Source: Lantana camara
Taxonomy: Eukaryota; Streptophyta; Magnoliopsida; Lamiales; Verbenaceae
Assembly (NCBI GenBank): GCA_037501455.1
Contig: CM074856.1
Location: 53,907,001-53,971,000 of the forward strand
DNA length: 64,000 nt
Reading direction: 5' to 3'
Position 1 is the stretch's first letter. Each line of letters begins with the position of its first letter. Positions 55,565-64,000 of this stretch are shown here, piece by piece. Under the pieces are notes generated by a model, which worked only from the letters and a program-made list of their open reading frames with translations, ran no database searches and was not told where the DNA came from. The translations under genes were made by a program, and so were the position numbers.

Positions 55565-55960
55565 ACGAAACGAAAATACGGAATACGACGAACACGCGAA
55601 ACCCCGCACGCGAAGGAGTCGCGCGCGGGCTTCGCGCAGCACCGCCCGCCTGTTCTAGGCGCGCGCAGGCCGTGCGCCTACTCCCGCAACCGCGCGGGAG
55701 GTGTTCCGGGAGCGCCTAGGCGCCCCGCCCAGGACTGCCGACACCGTCCCGCCCAGACTGGGCAACGATCCCGCAAGGCGTGCGGGATCAGTCGCCCAGC
55801 CCTCCCGCTCACGCCCGGAAGGGACACGCCCAGCAGGCGCGCAAGCATGCACGCGCAGTGCGCGCACTAGCCCGGCCTTGGCCGCGCGCTGTGCGCGCCC
55901 GCACGCTTGCAACTGGCGTGACCCTTTTTCGCGTACGGGCCCCGTTTTCGTGATCCGGCT
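55565..55960 (+). other. GC- and CpG-rich island in the B leader
   Basis: About 400 bp with high GC and many CpGs (GCGCGCGGGCTTCGCGC, GGCGCGCGCAGG, AGCGCCTAGGCGCC) sit in DNA that is otherwise AT-rich. Several self-complementary segments are present. Open frames exist on both strands because stops are AT-rich; none has a recognisable domain. The rest of the leader, 55961-57060, shows no feature I can name. Confidence 0.75.
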
Positions 55961-57065
55961 TTTTCGTGTTTCGTGCAATCCAGTCCCAATTTTTATTTTA
56001 ATTTTAAAAATTTTATTTTTGAATATTTATTTTTAATTTTTGAATAAAACTTAAAATTGGGATTTTTGAGAAATTGAAACGGTTTATATTTTGGGAAAAT
56101 ACAATCTTTGGTAAAATTATTAATTTTCAGAAATTAATTGGAATTTTATTTGTTTTGGTAATTTGGGATTTATTGAAAACTTTTACAAATAAGACTCGCA
56201 TCAAGTCGTGTTTTAAGTCATTAGGACTTGAAACGAGAATTTTAATTTATTGGCTAAATTTAAATTCTCGTTAAAGCATGTTAGGTGATCATGGGTTTAG
56301 ATCTATGTATGGTTTTAATTTATGCACATGGATGGTTTAAATTGGGGTTGGAGCCCTATAGTTGCGTTTTTCAATTGAGGTTAGAGCCTCACTTATGTGT
56401 GTACTGTTATGTGATTTATTATGTGGCTTTCCATATTACTGTTTTTGAGGCCGGGGTATGCCCCGTGTAATTGTCTAAGGCCAATATGAAGATTGAGCCT
56501 TATTACTTTATGTCTTTTTCTTTTTATTGTAATTTGAGAGTAGAGATAGGTGGTGAGGTTTTATTTTCATTTTGGAGACTATGCACCCATGGAGTAAGAT
56601 GGACCACATTCAAGTAACAAGGAGGCCATAAGTGAAGACCCCTCAAAATGTTAGAGAGGGGAATCTCAATTGTTAAATGTAATAGAGATAGGGCTCGTAT
56701 TTTGTTACCGCTTTCCCTTATGTGATTTAAACTGTTTATGTGGCATGTATGTTAGAACTTGTGATTGTGGAGTGGCTCCCACATATCACGCATAAGATAG
56801 GTAGAACCCATGATCATTACATGTTAGTATCATGCTAGGACATGTTATTTGTTTATGTGCTTGTTTGAAATGCATTTAAGTGTACTTGCATTAATCAAGA
56901 CTAATAAAATTGGATAACATATATGTTGGTGAGGTCGAACCGAACAACTCTTCGGTTGATTCGAAAATTCCCATTAAATATTAAGCTCATTTCGAATAAT
57001 AGGTATTTAATTCGAGATGCAAATTTTGAATTAAATTCCTAGCATTCCAACAATAGGTTTTAAGT

Positions 57066-57430
57066 TTAGTAAGTAAAGCTAGTTATTGTCCGCGAGTCGT
57101 GGGATAGCTAGTGGAGCTTATTAGTTCTTAGTTACCTAGTTGATCATTTTAAATGATCAATATTTCGTGATTAATTTTGGCAAGGGCGATGTCCGCGAGT
57201 CGTGGGTCGTTCGAACTAAGTTTTGATCATGATCTTATGATTGATGGGTCTAGCTTAAACGCCTAAGTAAATATGGATGTCGCACGAGTCGTGGGTCCAT
57301 ATTGAAAGATAGGTGATGCAAAAACAATTACTAAGAGTTCTAAAGGTGTTAGAATTGGTAAGTTGTACCTACCTAGGATTTTGCTTAGAATGTCCGCGAG
57401 TCGTGGGTTCGAGGTAAAATGCTTAGGATC
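57066..57430 (+). ncRNA. Four-copy hairpin array with near-invariant 16-nt apex (B leader)
   Basis: GTCCGCGAGTCGTGGG occurs at 57088-57103, 57191-57206, 57279-57295 (variant GTCGCACGAGTCGTGGG) and 57392-57407. Flanking sequences differ between copies but pair within each copy: 57078-57086 with 57104-57112 (9 of 9, plus another 9 of 9 outside), 57184-57189 with 57207-57212 (6 of 6), 57270-57277 with 57296-57303 (8 of 8), and 57379-57390 with 57408-57419 (11 of 12), counting G-U pairs. The apex also folds (CCGCG-AGU-CGUGG); in copy 3 a G-U pair becomes A-U. I infer a structured RNA element; function unknown. Confidence 0.6.
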
Positions 57431-58599
57431 TTAGTACCCATTGGGAAACGTGTTCCTCTTAGATCTTTGGGAATTATAGATCTTTGAAAAACAGTGGGAG
57501 CTACATTAGATTAAAGACCTTATCTTTTGTATATCGTTATAATTCAGCATGCCCACATTTTCTCTGCTTAGCATTTAGGTTGTAGTTCTGTGATTCTCTA
57601 CAATATGAAATGCAAACCCATTCGTATCCATCCTTAAGTCAAATAAGTTGACTAAGTCCTGACTAACTCTAAATGGCTTCGGATCCTAAAATCCATTTTA
57701 GAACCCGACTAGAGAAAGGCGTTCTCTAAAGGGCGAAGTTTTCAATTGTGAAAAGTCGACCCGGGCCAAAAGAGAAGCAATCTGAGGTGAACGGATTTTT
57801 CCAAACCACTTAAAAGCAATTGAACCACCTCATAAAAACGTTACAAGGTATAACATTATGGAGTTATTCAATATTCCAAATGAGGAAACAAGTGCTCACG
57901 AACAAGGTCTAAAGATCTTATTTGAAGATCTTATGGTCTCGGTCATCAACTGAGAAAAGAGTTCTCAATGCACTGATTGCTTACATTGCTTCGACTATCA
58001 ATCAAACCCTTTATGCTCAACTAGAATAATGCTAATGTAGCATAGTTAATCATTTAAGTTGATAATGGTTGAGAGCATCCTTAAGAAGGAATAAAAGGTT
58101 GAGATGGTTAATTCTTCTTCTAAAACTCCCTAAGTTAAAGGCTTGAAGGCCTAAAGAAGAAGAAACCCTTAAGAGCCCAATGGAGGGGCATGTAAGGGGT
58201 ACGCCCAAAAGACACTAGAGATCAAATAGGACGTTTGCTTCTATGGTAGCAAATAAGGACTTTGAAAGGGAACTGCAAAGAGTATGAGTACTTTGAAATG
58301 TTACCTCGTTTAGTAATTCTACTAGGAATAGAATTTACTAGTCTTAAGTCAATTCTGCATAAGCCGTTGTGCAAAGACTCAAGGCACTAATGTTCTGAAC
58401 ATACAACGAGATAACAAAAGTAAGTGAGATGACAAAGCTTCGAATTACTTTGGAACGTTGAGATATAAAAGGATTAGCAAGTCAGACACCTTAGGATCAT
58501 TCTATGAAAATGAACCTATAGTGTTGACTTCCTGTGAATCCTGTCATGAGGGAAGCGTTCCTGAATCCCGTTTATAAGAAACGTGGAACGTTCCAAAAT

Positions 58600-60850
58600 T
58601 ATAGTGGATTTCGATCCATGCTGATGAGTGTAAGATGCTTAAAGTAAGCACTAGATACAATCGTCAGTTTAATCATTATGAATGAATGTACTTGTTAAAG
58701 TACAAATTCGAAACTTATATGAAATTCTTAGAATTTCGAAAGGAGGTTAGGAACCGAAGTAGTCATAAGTTATAGGTAAATCGATATGATCGAGATAGCC
58801 AATATCTTAGCAACTAATTCCTTACTCGTCTTAGAGATAATAGGATTATCTCTCAGTAAACTAATTCGAGAACACCTTTGTGTTTCTGAATGAGGGAATG
58901 AAACCTTATAGGATATGGTCCATTCCATAGCAAGCTTTACTGACTTATAATCATTCTAGGAATAAACTCCTAGAATATGCAGTTAGAGATTTTGAATTTA
59001 GTACCTTCCAAAATCAGTCCTTCAGTTGCACTATGCAAAGTGGCATACTAAATTCCCTAATTATTCTTATCCAAGAATTCAATGGAATCCTCTTACTTGA
59101 AGAGGATAGTGGGAGATAAGCTTGAAATGAGTTCAAGTTTATACAATGATATTGGATATCAGTTTTGCGATTCCCTTGTACAAAGGTTGTTTGTCTCAAA
59201 TGAATGTACCTTTCTTAAGGAATCGTTCCTATAGAAGAAGAAAGGCAAGCAAGCAGACCTCAAAGAAATTTGAGGAAAAATATTCATGCCACATATAGAA
59301 GAAACGAGCCCATCTGATAAAACTTAGCCAAATTTTAGAGTATGTACACGTGTGAAACCCTTCTCTTAAGATGCGTTTAGAACGCGTTCCTAGATAGCCA
59401 AGGAATTACTTGAAGAGGAGACACCGTCAGATTAGGAATCTGAGTAGTGTAAGCAAGCCTTGAAATCCAATATGGATTCCATATACTTAAACCGAGTTTT
59501 GACCTTGGTTGATCCACCTGATAGGATCAAGCTCCTAGAGCTTCGAGTAAATGGAAAGCATTACAACCTTCTTGACGGTTGAAATGCAAAAGTCCATTTG
59601 GGTTATGTTTACCATATCCTCATATTCTGACTATGAGATATGATAAATGAATATGAGAACTATCTTGTTCAATATGAGATTGAAAGAGACTGAAATAAGG
59701 TATTTCTATAAATCTCATATTCAGTGGGAGTATGCATAAGGTATGCAAATCCCTAAAGTCAATCTGTGGATTGATAAAGGCTTCTAGGATTAGACAATTC
59801 GATTCCATAGGATAGTCAAATCGTTTGACACAGATGGAAGTCGAATAAGTCTCAAAGTGTACATAGGAAAGTTAGTGATGTAAGAGTCAATTTTTGGTTC
59901 TTTAGAAAACGACATCCTTCTCATTAGGAATGTCAAGGACGACGTGAAAGTTACCAATTCTTGTTTAAGAAACAATTTGACATGAAAGATCTTAGTGATT
60001 ATCCTATATTCTCGACATTCAGCTCTATAGAAGATAGATCTAAGAGAATAAAAGAATTATCACAAAATGAGTACATAACCACGGTACTAAAAGGAGTTTA
60101 GTATGGACAATGGAACATCTCTTTTGAAGAGTATGTGTCCTAAAATAACTTTGAGAAAGTTAGAATGTCCAAAATCCCTTTAAGTGAAAGGGTGCATAAT
60201 GTATGAAAAGTTATGTACTAAATTAGATATGGCGCAACACTAAGCGTAGTAGGCCGAATCTAATATGACCTCAGAGAAGGTCATTAGATCTCTGTAAAGG
60301 ATGTCCTCAGAGTACTTGAGAAGAAATGAGGATATGTATTAGTTTACAGAGCCCAACAGATCTTATTGTTAGAAGGATATTTGATGTAACCGTTCATCAA
60401 ACATAGATGATTATGAAATCATTGAAAGGATACAACTTCTACCAGAATGGTAATGCAATGTGTTGGAAAGGGGTTCCAAGGACGGACATTGCAAAACTCA
60501 ACTATCGTAGTTGAGAACTTAGTCGTATTATATAACACTAAGTTAAGTGTTTGGGTAAGAAACTCCATCTAACTTGTTAGATGAAGTTCCTAGCATGAAA
60601 ACAACTCCTTGATCATATTGTATGATAAAAAGGATGGTTGCTCAAGTAAGAGAACCAAGACCTCACCAAGAGACTGAACACGTGATTACGAATCACTTTA
60701 TAAGGAAAAGGTGTTTCCTAAGAGATGTGTAAACAAGAGGGTCACATCAGCAGAGAATATAGCAGATCCACTTTGGAAACGCCCAAAGTCAATAGGGTCT
60801 CTAAGTGCATCTTGAGAAGATGGGACTTAGAGTACCTAAATGGCTTTTAC
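58600..60850 (+). pseudogene. Heavily decayed Copia pol of element B
   Basis: Only fragments are readable. VCKSLKSICGLIKASR near 59740 resembles the RT stretch VCKLKKSIYGLKQASR. DILLIRNVKDDVK near 59910 stands where Copia RT continues after YVDD. QFDMKDLSDYPIF is near 59973, and RNase H-like pieces lie between 60380 and 60530. A final ADPLWKRPKS is near 60770. Stops and shifts occur every few dozen codons. Gag, protease and integrase cannot be recognised in 57430-59700. Confidence 0.65.
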
Positions 60851-60865
60851 GGGCAAGTGGGAGAT
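60851..60865 (+). other. Polypurine tract of B
   Basis: GGGCAAGTGGGAGAT directly before the 3' LTR. It shares AAGTGGGAGAT with family A. Confidence 0.8.
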
Positions 60866-63138
60866 TGTTAGGAATAGTGCCCTAGAAAGCCGATTCGACG
60901 TAATCTGCTTTGGGACTTTTCTTGTATCACAGACAATCTTTGAATAATATACGATTGATCATAGGCAAACACTTCTTTATATGCCAATACGTGTTTTGAG
61001 TGTTTCCATTATGTGTGCATGTATGAGAACTCCCCTAATCCTGATGACTTTAGGACTCTACCATTTAGGTGAAATGGTTCATGAAACGAGCCCTATATCA
61101 CATAAGTCATGATTAGTAAAATACTCCAAGCCGATGAGTCCTACAGACAGTGGGAGTGTCAACCTGACTCCTCTAAGGCTTGCTTGTGGGATCACGCCCT
61201 TAAGAAGGACCACCTTGTTTCATGGAGGTGCAAAGTGTATAGTTGATACGTGCGTGATACATGAGGGTGCTTACTTTAATAAGTAAGTTCACTGAGGTGC
61301 CCCGTGTGAGAACATTCCTAAATGGGAAAGGAAGTTTCTATTTCAGGACATGGAAACTTCCAGATTAGGAAATATCTCACGAGTCATTGATGTGATTAAT
61401 TGATCCTTAGACTTGAGGTTCCTTGTCACTTTACGAATTATCTCTGTAGTCTTTGGTATAAGCTTTAAAGGGTGTCGCCTTAGACAACTGATTCAAGGCT
61501 TATGCTGGGGTTGCACAAGTGATTCATGAAAGTGAATGAGAATCAAGAAAGGACCTACACTTGCATATGCAAGGTGATCTCTTATTCTGTAAGTCATTCA
61601 TATGCCATATGGAGTCCTTGGCCAAGGCAGTAGATCAAGACATCAAGAAAAGGGTTTCTTGGATTGAGATCAAATGGATATGAAATGCACTTAGCTTTAA
61701 GACCGGATTATTAGGGTTCTGATTATTCCTTTGCCCTAGATCTTGGTTGAGAGATAGTAAGTAGGAGGATTGTATCTCACATGAATCAATGACTTAAAGG
61801 TTCTGTCGAATCCGAATATTCCAATTCAGCTAGGGGTTAAACACCTGTTGCTAGACTATGGCGTTTAATCTGTGGACTGATTAATTAATTAGTGAATTAA
61901 TTAATTAGGGTCACTGCTAATTGAATTGAGAACCTAGAGGGTCACACACAACAACTTGGTTACATGAGTTGAGGCTTTAAAATGATTAAACGAGTTAATC
62001 AAGCCTAGAGGGTTCCACACGTGTGAAACCACACGTGTGGGTCACGTGACTGGACACGTGTCATTGTGACACGTGTGCCACACGTGATTGTTTAATAATA
62101 TATTAAATAATTAATTTGTTAATTATTTAATAGACTTTGGTTTAATTTTGAATTAAAAAGAAAGTCTTATTTTGGAGAAAATAATCTAGTTAATTAATTA
62201 TGAATTAATTAATTAGATAAAATAAGTTATTTATTTTAAATAAATAAAGTATAAAATTATCCAAAAATAGTTTGGATATTTTTAGCTCTCTTGAAAGTTG
62301 ATTTGAATTAGAATTCAAAGTCAAAGTTGGAAAATACTTGATGATCAAGTAAATAGGAGAGAGAGGGACCAAATCCTTGCCCAACAAGGACTAGGTTCGG
62401 CGTCCCTCCCCTTTGCCTATATATAGGGGAGCTCATGCTCCCCTTTAGAGCTAATGAAATTCTTTTGGTTCATGTGTTGAACACCATCCTTTCTCCAAGA
62501 TAAACGAAACCCTAGGTTAAGCCTAAACACTAACTAGAGAACTAGCATCCTTACTAGTTAGATTGTAGCCAAGTTGGTGGACTATCTCTAGAGAGCTTCA
62601 AGTTAGAAGTTTTGAAGATTCGAGCTTTACCAAAAAGTGGGGATCTAGCAAAACGATCAGAAGGGATGATGTAACGATTCTGAACCCGACGTGAAGCGAA
62701 TGAAAAAATCGAACCAAAGAAGATGGCGAAAACCGTTCGTCCATATCCTGAAGGATGAATTTTTTCACGAGGGTTTTGTGACTGGCAGTTTTCTACTTTC
62801 GCAAAACTGGTTTTCGAAGGGAGTTTCAATCCTGCTTTTCTCGTTTCATGTTTCTTTCTTTATGTTATATTGTTAAGAACATCTCTAACATGAATTGAAT
62901 CTAGGTTGGTGTGGACTGTTATCCCGACAATGGATTCTGAAGTAGAAAGAGACTTTCGAGGGACGGGTTGTCAAGCCGCGAGAAGAGCGTTCTTGGGTGG
63001 CTTGAAACGCTTCAAGAAAGAATAAAAGAAAAGTAAGTTTTCTATCTTTACGAATTTGGATACACGATTGCGAGTTCAAGATCCTTTTGTTGGAAAAAAT
63101 TTTAAATTCCGCTGCTTTCTGATTCGTGTTTTCCAACA
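60866..63138 (+). repeat. 3' LTR of B (2273 bp)
   Basis: Nearly identical to 53035-55308. Differences include single-base changes near 60955, 61350, 61436, 62646 and 62920, and one missing base near 61861. Confidence 0.93.
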
Positions 63139-63143
63139 ACTAG

Positions 63144-64000
63144 TACAAAGAAAGGAAGGAAAGCAGGGCACGATTGGGATTTAAACATTCTGTTAACATG
63201 GCTGATTCGTATGGGGCTAATCAATCTGGAAAGGGAAAGGAAGTTCAACCTTCTGAACTCAGTCAGAGCATCCAAGGATATATTCAATCTGAGATAGAGA
63301 AGAGGATGTAGTCTGCAGGACCTTCGAACGTTGTTAACTTTGCTACGATGGATGATTTTGCAGGTACTTCTAATCACTTAACTTTGCCCACACTTGATTT
63401 ATCACTACCAGGGACCTGGATCATAGATACGGGAGCCTCAAATCATATGTGTTGTGATCTTTCATTATTAACCAAAGCCAAGAAACCACTAAAAGCCACC
63501 CCTGTCCACCTTCCAAATGGAACATCTACCATGGTTGATAAAATTGGTGATGTAACCTTATCTGCATGTGTAACTCTTACTGATGCCTTATACATTCCTA
63601 CATTCAAATACAATTTGATTTCTGTAAACAAACTAGCAGAGACATCATTAATTGGTTTTATCTTTTATCCCACTTTTTGCCTCCTGCAGGACCTTAGGAC
63701 TCGACGACCATTAGGAGTTGGACGAGTACAAGGAAGACTGTATGTGACTGATTCCCGTTGTTTTGAACCTTCTTACTTGGCTACTTTCCTTCAATGTAAC
63801 CTTGCTAAGACACTATTATTTGATCATCAACTCTGTAACAGTTCTCATTCTATTGTATCTTCTAATTCTGCAAGTATTTGGCACAATAGGCTTGGGCATG
63901 CCCCATTTTCTGTACTCAAACATCTAAACTTCATGAATGATATTGATTCTAATTCTTCACCTTGTGATATCTGTCCTCTTCCTAAGCAACAACGTTTGGC
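63144..64000 (+). pseudogene. Copia C: Gag end, protease and pre-integrase (continues past window)
   Basis: Reading continues from the Gag zinc knuckle side of the B insertion: YKERKE, a linker, an in-frame TAG at 63309-63311, then WIIDTGASNHMCC with the protease Asp at 63426-63428. Later ASIWHNRLGHAPFSVL is the GAG-pre-integrase motif and CDICPLPKQQR the second half of the HHCC zinc finger of integrase. From 63312 to the end of the window the frame is open. With the Gag frameshift, two TAG codons and the B insertion, C is inactive. Confidence 0.88.

Larger units (their letters stand above)
53035..63138 (+). mobile_element. Copia-type LTR retrotransposon B, recent insertion in C
   Basis: 5' LTR 53035-55308, 3' LTR 60866-63138, target duplication ACTAG at 53030-53034 and 63139-63143. 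Ends are TGTTAGGAATAGTGCCC and TTCCAACA. By eye the LTRs differ at about 15 positions in 2.27 kb, so insertion is recent, while the coding region is full of stops. LTR start, polypurine tract and LTR length relate it to family A. C sequence continues without loss after the insertion. Confidence 0.93.

Noticed and set aside
55541..56036. Overlapping open frames on both strands rich in Arg, Ala and Pro
   Set aside because: They come from the GC-rich island, where stop codons are rare. Frames on both strands are equally open and show no domain.
57088..57407. CRISPR-like spaced repeats
   Set aside because: Four short repeats at about 100-bp irregular spacing in a plant retrotransposon, with hairpin flanks, do not fit a CRISPR array.

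Overview
This is nuclear DNA from a flowering plant, most likely a eudicot. The evidence is AT-rich intergenic sequence, canonical GT-AG introns, a plant-type ankyrin-PGG membrane protein gene, and dense nested plant transposons (Copia and Gypsy LTR elements primed by initiator-Met tRNA, CACTA, hAT and Mutator-like elements). I cannot name the species. Only one apparently intact host gene is present; most of the rest is layered mobile DNA.

Layout. 1-1201: right end of a CACTA transposon with a palindromic subterminal array. 1202-13326: two related Copia elements of a long-LTR family (A). X (minus strand) carries Y (plus strand) in its LTR, which produces a head-to-head palindrome of about 5.6 kb. 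13327-22600: remains of a minus-strand Gypsy-type element (V) whose LTR carries a 4.1-kb solo LTR, followed by small foldback elements. 22610-36042: a complete long-LTR Gypsy-type element (W) with target duplication TTGAT and a short decayed interior; its 3' LTR is split by two opposed fragments of a third Gypsy family (Z). 36043-43000: AT-rich DNA with microsatellites, foldback elements and a dead hAT transposase. 43040-50066: a six-exon gene joining a Copia Gag-like domain to ankyrin repeats and a PGG membrane domain, predicted at 721 residues, with transposons in its introns. 51829-64000: a short-LTR Copia element (C), already damaged, split by a 10.1-kb family-B Copia element (53035-63138, target duplication ACTAG).

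How the parts relate. Target-site duplications give an insertion order: V, then the solo LTR and X, then Y into X, then a MITE into Y, with CACTA at the X edge; W, then Z fragments; C, then B. Family B has LTRs that differ at roughly 15 sites over 2.27 kb, yet its coding region is ruined, so it probably moved using proteins supplied in trans. The untranslated parts of these elements carry repeated hairpins. The clearest is a four-copy array at 57066-57430 in the B leader, where an almost invariant 16-nt apex sits on four stems of unrelated sequence that all still base-pair. This is my best candidate for an undescribed functional RNA. The exapted Gag-ankyrin-PGG gene is the best candidate for host biology.
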